NCBI GenBank assembly: GCA_011526335.1
Contig: WTJB01000180.1
Location: 1-8,487 of the forward strand
Reading direction: 5' to 3'
DNA: 8,487 nucleotides
Source of the DNA: Candidatus Arcticimaribacter sp.
Lineage (GTDB): Bacteria > Bacteroidota > Bacteroidia > Flavobacteriales > Flavobacteriaceae
The notes beneath the pieces are model-generated. The model searched no databases. It was not told the origin of the DNA and worked only from the letters and a program-made list of their open reading frames with translations. The position numbers and the translations under genes were made by a program. This document shows, piece after piece, positions 1 through 6,280 of the stretch (position 1 is the stretch's first letter; every line of letters begins with the position of its first letter).

Positions 1-599
1 CAGGCCATAGCCCCTATCTTTTCTGCTTGCATATAATCCAAAATACCATTGGTCATCGCATCATTTTTTGTCAGGGAGCATTCCAATTGATTCCACTCTA
101 TTGTTGCACTCTGCTTTAAAACGGCCATTTGTTGTGGGGTAAAATTGGACACCCCAAAGCTATTGACATCTCCTCTTTTTGTGAGAAAAGCGAAGGCTTC
201 AGCAACTTCATTTACCTCCAATAAAGGACTGGGGCGGTGCAAAAGCAGTACATCCAGCGTATCTAACTGTAGGTTTTTTAAACTCTTCTCTACACTTGCG
301 ATGATGTGTTCTTTGGTGTAATTGTAATGCTTGACCGCTAAAGGACGGGCCTCACAGGGATATTGAATACCGCATTTGGTAATATGAATGGTCTTTTCTT
401 TTGAAACGGAACAGCTTTTGAATGCCTTCCCAAAAGCGGCTTCGGTGGTATACCCTCCGTAAATATCGGCATGATCAAAGGTAGTTATGCCCAGGTCAAC
501 GTTTTTTTCTATGGCTTCTGCCATGGCTTGGGTCGATAGATTTTTTCCCCACACGCCCCAAGTCATGGTTCCTGAAATGATTCTAGATAATTGATTCAT
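1..599 (-). CDS. Aldo/keto reductase, YdhF-like, 3' end outside window (partial)
   Basis: This is the N-terminal 199 residues of a predicted cytoplasmic NAD(P)H-dependent oxidoreductase of the aldo/keto reductase superfamily (TIM barrel). The gene reads leftwards from an ATG at 599-597 and runs off the left edge, so roughly 90-100 C-terminal residues, including most of the cofactor-binding part, are missing. The catalytic tetrad is visible: Asp42 and Tyr47 in FDHADIYGGY, Lys75 in ITKCGI and His121 in LLLHRPSP. The motif FGVSNFTPQQ lies near residue 150, as in the family. From memory, FDHADIYGGY and HRPxPL resemble E. coli YdhF, whose physiological substrate is not firmly known. The ATG was chosen because the SGTMTWG beta-hairpin entry follows directly and no upstream in-frame start is needed; no Shine-Dalgarno is seen. 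It is divergent from the Bat operon, so it probably has its own promoter and no proven functional link to it. Confidence 0.93.
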   Translation of the reverse strand, partial: MNQLSRIISGTMTWGVWGKNLSTQAMAEAIEKNVDLGITTFDHADIYGGYTTEAAFGKAFKSCSVSKEKTIHITKCGIQYPCEARPLAVKHYNYTKEHIIASVEKSLKNLQLDTLDVLLLHRPSPLLEVNEVAEAFAFLTKRGDVNSFGVSNFTPQQMAVLKQSATIEWNQLECSLTKNDAMTNGILDYMQAEKIGAMA

Positions 600-634
600 T
601 GTGTTTTATTTATGTTTAAATTTAAGCACTAAGA

Positions 635-650
635 AAGGGGTAAACCCCTT
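635..650. promoter_or_regulatory. Inverted repeat AAGGGGTAAACCCCTT, possible operator
   Basis: Two 7-base arms, AAGGGGT (635-641) and ACCCCTT (644-650), are perfectly complementary around a 2-base centre (AA). It is the only GC-rich block in an otherwise AT-rich divergent region, about 36 bases upstream of the reductase start and 89 bases upstream of moxR. A compact dyad in this place suits an operator for a dimeric regulator. As RNA it would form a 6-base-pair stem with a TAAA loop, but the T-run after it is weak in both directions, so a terminator is less likely. The regulator is unknown. Confidence 0.35.
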
Positions 651-704
651 GATTTTCCTAATAGTTTTAACCAATTATTAACAAGAATTAGAAAATTTAT
701 TCTT

Positions 705-712
705 CATTTTTG
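705..712 (+). promoter_or_regulatory. Weak candidate -7 element for the Bat operon
   Basis: CATTTTTG matches 5 of the 6 fixed positions of the Bacteroidota -7 consensus TAnnTTTG. It lies 26 bases before the moxR ATG, which would give a short leader of about 20 bases. No TTG stands at the expected -33 distance (around 680-686 reads AACAAG), so this is only a candidate. Confidence 0.2.
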
Positions 713-738
713 TTTCACTAAAAAAATAGAGAAAGAAT

Positions 739-1740
739 ATGGACGCAAACAATGCAGTAGATATCAAGGCGCTCAATGAAAAAATTGAACAGGAAAGCGC
801 ATTTATAGATTTACTAACCCTTGAGATCAACAAAGTAATTGTTGGGCAGAAAGGGATGATTGAAAAATTGCTCATTGGACTATTGGGAAGAGGGCATATA
901 TTGTTAGAAGGAGTTCCAGGATTGGCAAAAACTCTTGCCATTAATACCTTGAGTCAAGCCGTAAAAGGAAGTTTTAGCCGCATTCAATTTACCCCAGATT
1001 TGCTTCCTGCCGATGTAGTAGGCACCATGATATACAACATCAAAGAGAATGACTTTTCCATAAAAAAGGGGCCCATATTCGCCAATTTTGTTTTGGCAGA
1101 TGAGATCAACCGCGCCCCAGCAAAAGTGCAATCAGCGCTTTTGGAGGCCATGCAAGAAAAGCAGGTTACCATTGGAGACGAAACCTTCAAATTACAAGCT
1201 CCCTTTTTGGTTATGGCAACGCAAAACCCCGTGGAACAAGAAGGAACTTACCCGCTGCCGGAAGCACAGGTAGATCGTTTTATGTTAAAAACGATCATTG
1301 ACTACCCCAAACTGGCTGATGAACAACTGATTGTGAGACAAAACTTGCAGGGAGAAGCGACCAAAATAAAACCGGTAGTGACCACCAAGCAAATTCTTTC
1401 TGCACAAAACACAGTCCGTGAGGTGTATATGGATGAAAAGATAGAAAAGTATATTTTGGATTTAATCTTTGCTACGCGTTATCCGGAAAATTACGGCTTA
1501 GATAAAATTAAACCTCTCATCAGCTTTGGTGCCTCCCCGAGGGGGAGTATCAATCTCGCTACGGCCGCAAAATGTTATGCATTTTTAAAACACAGAGGTT
1601 ATGTAATCCCTGAAGATGTTCGCGCTGTGGTGTATGATGTTTTACGTCATCGAATTGGACTCACCTATGAGGCCGAGGCAGAAAACATCACTACCGAAGA
1701 TCTTATTAGTCAAATCATCAATGAAGTGGAAGTGCCCTAG
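739..1740 (+). CDS. moxR: MoxR-family AAA+ ATPase
   Basis: This is a 333-residue cytoplasmic AAA+ ATPase of the MoxR branch, which typically works as a chaperone with VWA-domain partners encoded next to it. Every core motif is present: Walker A GVPGLAKT (residues 58-65, Lys64), Walker B with Asp121-Glu122 in VLADEINRAP, sensor 1 Asn163 in ATQNPVEQEG, an Arg at 180 in QVDRF as likely arginine finger, and sensor 2 Arg268 in GASPRGS. The C-terminal part after about residue 215 is the helical lid domain. Length is normal for the family (about 320-335). The ATG at 739 is preceded by an A-rich leader and gives about 30 residues before the conserved IVGQ motif, as usual. It is the first gene of a tight seven-gene unit, with two bases separating its stop from the DUF58 gene. 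Its partners are most likely the DUF58 protein, BatA and BatB (inferred from context). Confidence 0.96.
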   Translation: MDANNAVDIKALNEKIEQESAFIDLLTLEINKVIVGQKGMIEKLLIGLLGRGHILLEGVPGLAKTLAINTLSQAVKGSFSRIQFTPDLLPADVVGTMIYNIKENDFSIKKGPIFANFVLADEINRAPAKVQSALLEAMQEKQVTIGDETFKLQAPFLVMATQNPVEQEGTYPLPEAQVDRFMLKTIIDYPKLADEQLIVRQNLQGEATKIKPVVTTKQILSAQNTVREVYMDEKIEKYILDLIFATRYPENYGLDKIKPLISFGASPRGSINLATAAKCYAFLKHRGYVIPEDVRAVVYDVLRHRIGLTYEAEAENITTEDLISQIINEVEVP

Positions 1741-1742
1741 AA

Positions 1743-2609
1743 ATGGATACAAAAGCACTTTTAAAGAAGGTTCGTAAAATAGAAATAAAGACAAGGCGGT
1801 TAAGCGATCATGTCTTTGGAGGAGAATACCACAGTACCTTTAAGGGAAGAGGGATGACCTTTAGCGAAGTTCGTCAATACCAATTTGGGGATGATGTTCG
1901 TGCTATTGATTGGAATGTAACTGCCCGTTACAACGAGCCTTTTGTCAAAGTTTTTGAAGAAGAGCGTGAACTTACTTTAATGCTAGTGGTCGATATAAGT
2001 GGGTCCGAGTTTTATGGAACACAATCCCAATTTAAACGCGAAATCCTTACCGAAATAGCCGCTACGCTTTCTTTTTCGGCTTTGCAAAATAATGACAAAG
2101 TAGGCTTAATCCTTTTTTCAGATCAGATCGAATTATTTATTCCGCCCAAAAAAGGAAGGTCCCATATTTTGAGAATTATTCGCGAGTTGCTAGAATTCAA
2201 ACCCCAAAGCAAAGCCACCGATATAAAGACGGCATTGGAGTTTTTGTCTAGCGTGATGAAAAAGAAAGCCATTGTCTTTTTACTGTCTGACTTTATGGAT
2301 GACGACTACGAAAAGACATTGAGAATTGTAGCGAAAAAGCACGACCTTACGGGGATTCGCGTTTTTGATCCTACTGAAGCCGAAATCCCCAATTTAGGTT
2401 TGGTGCCAATGATAGATAGCGAAACCGAAAAAACAGCGTGGATCAATACAGGGTCTAAAGCGGTACGAACTGCTTATGCCAGTAGGCATCAACAACAGTT
2501 GGCCTATTTCCAAAATGTCTTTAAAATGAATGGGGCTGGAACCCTGAGTTGTAGTGTGGAAGAAAGTTATGTAAAAAAACTATTGAGTTATTTTAAAGCT
2601 CGAATTTGA
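1743..2609 (+). CDS. DUF58 domain protein with intact VWA-type metal site
   Basis: This is a 288-residue protein of the DUF58 family, which regularly accompanies moxR and is thought to be its soluble partner. The family signature is seen at residues 36-76: GRGMTF, then YQFGDDVRAIDWN (46-58), then ARYNEPFVKVFEEERE. A VWA-like fold follows at about 77-260. It has a complete metal-ion-dependent adhesion site: Asp84-x-Ser86-x-Ser88 (DISGS), Thr159 (KATDIKTAL) and Asp183 (LLSDF). Many DUF58 proteins have degenerate sites, so an intact one suggests real metal-dependent binding. No signal peptide or membrane segment is present, unlike longer DUF58 proteins that carry two N-terminal helices, so it should be cytoplasmic or peripheral to the membrane. 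Its TGA stop overlaps the next ATG by one base (TGATG), indicating translational coupling. Function is inferred from family and context; no enzymatic activity is known. Confidence 0.94.
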   Translation: MDTKALLKKVRKIEIKTRRLSDHVFGGEYHSTFKGRGMTFSEVRQYQFGDDVRAIDWNVTARYNEPFVKVFEEERELTLMLVVDISGSEFYGTQSQFKREILTEIAATLSFSALQNNDKVGLILFSDQIELFIPPKKGRSHILRIIRELLEFKPQSKATDIKTALEFLSSVMKKKAIVFLLSDFMDDDYEKTLRIVAKKHDLTGIRVFDPTEAEIPNLGLVPMIDSETEKTAWINTGSKAVRTAYASRHQQQLAYFQNVFKMNGAGTLSCSVEESYVKKLLSYFKARI

Positions 2610-4222
2610 TGAAGGAACTTGTATCAATTGTAATATTCTTTTGTTGTACGCTGGGGTGGTCTCAAAGCCCAGTTGAAATACGTACCGCAGTAGATCGAGA
2701 TAGCATAAAAATAGGAGAGCAAATTAATCTTACGCTTCAATTGGAAGCCGATAGTTTGCCCCGTCTCATTTTTCAAGAAAAACCTTCTTTCGGAACTTTT
2801 GAGCTCTTGGAAGCCTATCCGTTAGATACCCTGGTGGGCCCTAACCGCTATGTACTAACCCAAACCTATGCCCTTATTCATTTCGATTCTGGACAACACA
2901 AAATACCTGCACAGCCCATAAAGGTTAACCAAAAAATTGTCTTGTCGGACTCTGTCTTAATTGATGTGGCCACCGTAGTGGTAGATACTCTCAAGCAACC
3001 CCTTTACGATATAAAACCCATACAAGAAGCAAAAAAATCGTACACTGGGTTCATCCAGAACCTATTGCTTCTGGCCCTTATTTTAGGGCTTCTTCTGGGG
3101 GCTTATTTCTACTGGAAGAAGCGTCAGCAAAAGAAATTAGAAGAGGAAGAAGAGTTGCCTCCTTTTGACCGAGCGTTGCTCGCCCTAAAAGCTTTAGAAG
3201 AAGAAAAACCGGAAGTTCAAGAAGAGTATAAACAGTATTACTCTCGCCTTACTGATGTGGTTCGGCGCTATTTAGAAGAAGAAACAACCATATCGGCTTT
3301 AGAAAGTACAACAGATGAATTGCTGTTAAAGTTAGAGCTGCTAAAAGAAAGTGGGACACTCGTTTTAGAACAACAAACCCTTACCAATCTTAAGAAAGTT
3401 TTACAAAATGCGGATTTGGTAAAATTTGCGCGCTCTGCTCCCGAGCACGGTGTTGCACACTCAGATCGTAAGTTGGTAGAAGAGGTTGTTAAAGAAACAC
3501 AAGACGCCCTTCCAGAACCTACAGAAGAAGAATTGGCACAAACCTTAGCCTATAAAAAAGAGTTGGCCTTAAAACAGCGAAAAGAAAAAATTAGGATTGC
3601 CTTGTATAGCGGGTTAGGCCTTGGGGTTATTTCGTTGGCCCTAGTGATTGGAATTTATGGGTTTACCCCAGTAAAAGACACCCTATTGGGGTATCCTACT
3701 AAAGTATTGCTGGATGGAGATTGGTTGAAAAGCCAGTACGGATCCCCTCCAATAGCGTTAAAAACTCCTGAGGTGTTAAAACGAGACGAGGCCTCTACAA
3801 AAAGTCTTAAAATATATAAATCTGGCGATCCAACGGAATCTTTTGAGGTGCGTTTAGAATTCGACTATACCCCAAAACCTTCTAATCCTGAGGCGACAGA
3901 TGAAGAGAAAGAAGAAGCGATAAGAGCCTTGATGAACGACGCCATAGCTGCTTTGGAAGCGACCGGGGCTAAAAATATTTTAGTTCAAAATGATGTATTT
4001 ACCACCCTAGACGGGACTGATACCTTACGGATGTTTGGAACGCTAGACCTCAAGGAAAATGAGCAAGAGGAAGAGTATACACGCTGTAGGTTTGTCTGTT
4101 TACTATTCCCTTTCCAAGAGGTAGGAATACGTTTGGATATGATCTACCCAAGAGACGATCGGTATGGCGATACCATTGAAAAAGAAATATTGAATTCTAT
4201 TGAAGTAATTAAAGAATTGTAA
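2609..4222 (+). CDS. BatD-like/DUF4381-like two-span membrane protein of the Bat operon
   Basis: This is a 537-residue membrane protein occupying the slot between the DUF58 gene and batA. The parts in order are: signal peptide 1-18 (likely cleavage after LGWS, before QSPVE); an exported beta-rich domain about 20-145, resembling the start of BatD; a first membrane span about 149-169 followed by KKRQQKK; a cytosolic charged helical region about 170-329, including FDRALLALKAL, VVRRYLEEE and ADLVKFARS, typical of DUF4381/BatD-like cytoplasmic tails; a second span about 330-352 preceded by KQRKEKIR; and an exported C-terminal domain 353-537 that I do not recognise. Basic residues flank both spans on the same side, supporting this topology. 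ATG 2609 is preferred over the in-frame TTG at 2606 because it overlaps the upstream stop (TGATG). The role is unknown; it may connect MoxR/DUF58 in the cytosol with BatA/BatB outside. It could be listed elsewhere simply as a hypothetical or BatD-family protein. Confidence 0.88.
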   Translation: MKELVSIVIFFCCTLGWSQSPVEIRTAVDRDSIKIGEQINLTLQLEADSLPRLIFQEKPSFGTFELLEAYPLDTLVGPNRYVLTQTYALIHFDSGQHKIPAQPIKVNQKIVLSDSVLIDVATVVVDTLKQPLYDIKPIQEAKKSYTGFIQNLLLLALILGLLLGAYFYWKKRQQKKLEEEEELPPFDRALLALKALEEEKPEVQEEYKQYYSRLTDVVRRYLEEETTISALESTTDELLLKLELLKESGTLVLEQQTLTNLKKVLQNADLVKFARSAPEHGVAHSDRKLVEEVVKETQDALPEPTEEELAQTLAYKKELALKQRKEKIRIALYSGLGLGVISLALVIGIYGFTPVKDTLLGYPTKVLLDGDWLKSQYGSPPIALKTPEVLKRDEASTKSLKIYKSGDPTESFEVRLEFDYTPKPSNPEATDEEKEEAIRALMNDAIAALEATGAKNILVQNDVFTTLDGTDTLRMFGTLDLKENEQEEEYTRCRFVCLLFPFQEVGIRLDMIYPRDDRYGDTIEKEILNSIEVIKEL

Positions 4223-4224
4223 CC

Positions 4225-5229
4225 GTGTTGGAAGAAATTACCTTTGCAAACCCAGAATATTTGTGGCTCTTCGTTGCTTTTTTACCCTTACTCTTATGGT
4301 ATTATTTTAAGGGAAAAAAACAACAGGCAAGACTCACACTTTCTTCGCTAAAAGGTTTTCAAGGAAAAACCTCTTGGTTGGCACGTCTTCAGCCTCTTTT
4401 ATATGCTTTTCGTCTTCTGGCTTTGGCGTTGGTAATTTTAGCCGTCAGTAGGCCTCAGTCGGTAGACATTTCTACACGAACAAAGACCAATAAGGGGATA
4501 GACATTATCATGGCCATCGATGTTTCTTCGAGTATGCTGGCGCAAGATCTAAAGCCCAATCGTTTGGCGGCATTAAAAAATGTGGCCTCAGATTTTGTAA
4601 AAGACCGTAAGACAGACCGAATCGGTTTGGTGGTATATGCTGGAGAAAGCTATACCAAAACACCAATAACCAGTGATAAACGCATTGTCCTCAACGCTTT
4701 GGAAAGCATCAAATACGACGGTGTCATAAACGATGGAACAGCCATAGGTATGGGGCTGGCCACTGCTGTAAACAGACTCAAGGACAGCAAAGCCAAGAGT
4801 AAGGTCATTATTTTATTGACGGATGGGGTGAATAATGCAGGATTTATCGATCCAAAAATTGCTACAGAGCTGGCCATAGAGTTTCAAATAAAGACCTACA
4901 CGATAGGCTTGGGAAGCAATGGCAATGCCAGAGCACCCATAGGAATATTGCCCAATGGTGCTTTTCAGTATGGGATCACAAAAGTTGAAATCGATGAGGC
5001 CTTGCTGAAAACCATCGCTGAAGATACCGGTGGGGTTTATTTCCGTGCAACCAACAACAACAGTTTGATTGCCATTTATGACGAGATCAATAAGTTGGAA
5101 AAAACAGAAATTGAAGAATTTAAATATTACAATTATCAAGAAAAATATAGAGGTCTCCTTTTGGCGGCTCTGTTTTTTTTGATTTTGGAATGGATATTGA
5201 AGCATACACTTTTTAGAAGTTTTATATAA
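4225..5229 (+). CDS. batA: BatA, membrane-anchored VWA protein
   Basis: This is a 334-residue VWA protein of the Bat system. The layout is: a short N-terminus with FANPEYLW (7-14); first span about 12-28; a basic cytosolic loop (KGKKQQAR); second span about 57-75 ending in the conserved RPQ (76-78); VWA domain about 91-285; and third span about 310-325. The metal site is complete: Asp99-x-Ser101-x-Ser103 (AIDVSSSM), Thr172 (NDGTAIG) and Asp200 (LLTDGVNN). The basic loop after span 1 puts the VWA domain outside the cytoplasmic membrane. The start is GTG at 4225, two bases after the upstream TAA; TTG at 4228 is the next option. The first internal ATG is at about residue 96, inside the VWA domain, so it cannot be the start. 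Length and domain order are normal. Translation probably depends on coupling to the preceding gene. It is one of two tandem paralogues with BatB and a likely client or partner of MoxR (family inference). Confidence 0.95.
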   Translation: MLEEITFANPEYLWLFVAFLPLLLWYYFKGKKQQARLTLSSLKGFQGKTSWLARLQPLLYAFRLLALALVILAVSRPQSVDISTRTKTNKGIDIIMAIDVSSSMLAQDLKPNRLAALKNVASDFVKDRKTDRIGLVVYAGESYTKTPITSDKRIVLNALESIKYDGVINDGTAIGMGLATAVNRLKDSKAKSKVIILLTDGVNNAGFIDPKIATELAIEFQIKTYTIGLGSNGNARAPIGILPNGAFQYGITKVEIDEALLKTIAEDTGGVYFRATNNNSLIAIYDEINKLEKTEIEEFKYYNYQEKYRGLLLAALFFLILEWILKHTLFRSFI

Positions 5230-5230
5230 T

Positions 5231-6280
5231 ATGTATCAGTTAGAAGAAGCAAATTATTTTTATTTCTTGATTTTGATCCCGCTTCTATGGATCGCCTTTG
5301 GGCTATACACTGCATGGAAGAAAAGGGTACAAACCACTTTTGCCCGACCCGAATTACTCGAAATTTTGAGTCCAGACCGGTCGCGTTTTAAGCCTGTTTT
5401 AAAACTAATCGTATTGAGTTTAGCCCTGCTTAGTTTTACTTTTGCACTGGTAAATCCACAAATTGGGACGGAGTTAGAAACGGTAAAGCGTGAAGGAGTT
5501 GATATAGTATTTGCCTTGGATGTTTCTAAATCGATGCTAGCCGAAGACATTGCTCCCAATCGTATAGAAAAAGCCAAGCGGTTGATTTCTGCCCTGCTAA
5601 ACGATTTGGTCACCGACCGTGTGGGCATCATTGCTTATGCGGCGCAGGCAGTGCCTCAGCTACCCATAACCACAGATTATGGGGCGGCAAAAATATTTTT
5701 ACAATCCCTCAACACAGACATGCTGTCTTCACAAGGAACGGCCATAGATGCGGCCATCGATTTGGCCACTACTTTTTTTGATGACCAAGAGCAGACCAAT
5801 AAAGTGCTGTTTATCTTATCTGATGGTGAAGATCATACCGAAGAGGCGGCCATAGATGCTGCCCAAAGAGCCAATGCTGCTGGCATCAAAATTTTCACCT
5901 TTGGGATCGGTACAGAAAAAGGCGCTCCAATACCCATTAAACGAAATGGAATTGTAGAACGGTACAAAAAAGATGAAGAAGGAGAGGTCGTTCTAACACA
6001 GCGCAACTCTGCCATTTTAGAATCTATAGCTTCTTCTACCGAAGGGGCTTATACGGACGGAAACGATACCCAAGCCGTGTTAAGTTTTGTCCGTGAAGCG
6101 CTTAAAGAAATGGATAAAAAAGAATTCGAAGCCAAAAAATTTGTCAGTTATAAAGACCGTTTTCAGGCTTTTTTATTTGCGGGATTCCTCTTAATTTTAA
6201 TCGACGTTTTTTTGTTGGAAACCCAAACAAAATGGATTTCTAGACTAAACCTGTTCAACGAAAATAAATCTGAGCTATGA
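5231..6280 (+). CDS. batB: BatB, membrane-anchored VWA protein
   Basis: This is a 349-residue VWA protein, paralogous to BatA and directly behind it (one base between TAA and ATG). Spans lie at about 9-28, 56-74 and 312-329, with a basic WKKR just after span 1, so the VWA domain (about 89-295) should face outward. The metal site is complete: Asp97-x-Ser99-x-Ser101 (ALDVSKSMLAEDI), Thr170 (SQGTAID) and Asp198 (ILSDGEDH). The conserved VNPQIG follows span 2, matching RPQ in BatA. The SDGEDH motif and MLAEDIAPNRIEKAK are typical of BatB, which separates it from BatA (TDGVNN). A 20-residue tail after span 3 is cytosolic. The C-terminus overlaps the start of batC by four bases (ATGA), a classic coupling arrangement. 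In related systems BatB associates with BatA and BatC; that interaction is known for the family and not shown here. Confidence 0.95.
   Translation: MYQLEEANYFYFLILIPLLWIAFGLYTAWKKRVQTTFARPELLEILSPDRSRFKPVLKLIVLSLALLSFTFALVNPQIGTELETVKREGVDIVFALDVSKSMLAEDIAPNRIEKAKRLISALLNDLVTDRVGIIAYAAQAVPQLPITTDYGAAKIFLQSLNTDMLSSQGTAIDAAIDLATTFFDDQEQTNKVLFILSDGEDHTEEAAIDAAQRANAAGIKIFTFGIGTEKGAPIPIKRNGIVERYKKDEEGEVVLTQRNSAILESIASSTEGAYTDGNDTQAVLSFVREALKEMDKKEFEAKKFVSYKDRFQAFLFAGFLLILIDVFLLETQTKWISRLNLFNENKSEL

Larger units (their letters stand above)
600..738. promoter_or_regulatory. Divergent intergenic region between reductase gene and Bat operon
   Basis: These 139 bases separate two divergent genes and must carry the promoter for each direction. 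The sequence is strongly AT-rich except for a GC block at 637-648. A perfect 10-base palindrome TTAAATTTAA lies at 616-625. No clear pair of Bacteroidota promoter elements (TTG near -33 and TAnnTTTG near -7) was found on either strand. The best single match is described separately at 705-712. The last 20 bases before moxR are nearly all purine (A-runs with GAGAAAG), which fits the A-rich leaders used in place of Shine-Dalgarno sequences in this phylum. That promoters lie here is an inference from gene orientation. Confidence 0.6.

Noticed and set aside
635..660. Rho-independent terminator formed by the GC-rich dyad
   Set aside because: The stem is only six base pairs and is followed by GATTTTCC on plus and TTCTTAG on minus, without a proper T-run; it also lies upstream of both genes.
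678..941. Minus-strand frame of 87 residues across the moxR start
   Set aside because: Most of it is antisense to conserved MoxR N-terminal sequence, and the end over the intergenic region shows no coding features.
2606..2608. TTG as start of the third gene, giving one extra Met
   Set aside because: The next codon is ATG at 2609, which overlaps the DUF58 stop as TGATG, a normal coupled start.
4813..5205. Minus-strand open frame of 130 residues inside batA
   Set aside because: It overlaps well-supported BatA coding sequence, has no recognisable domain and no start context.
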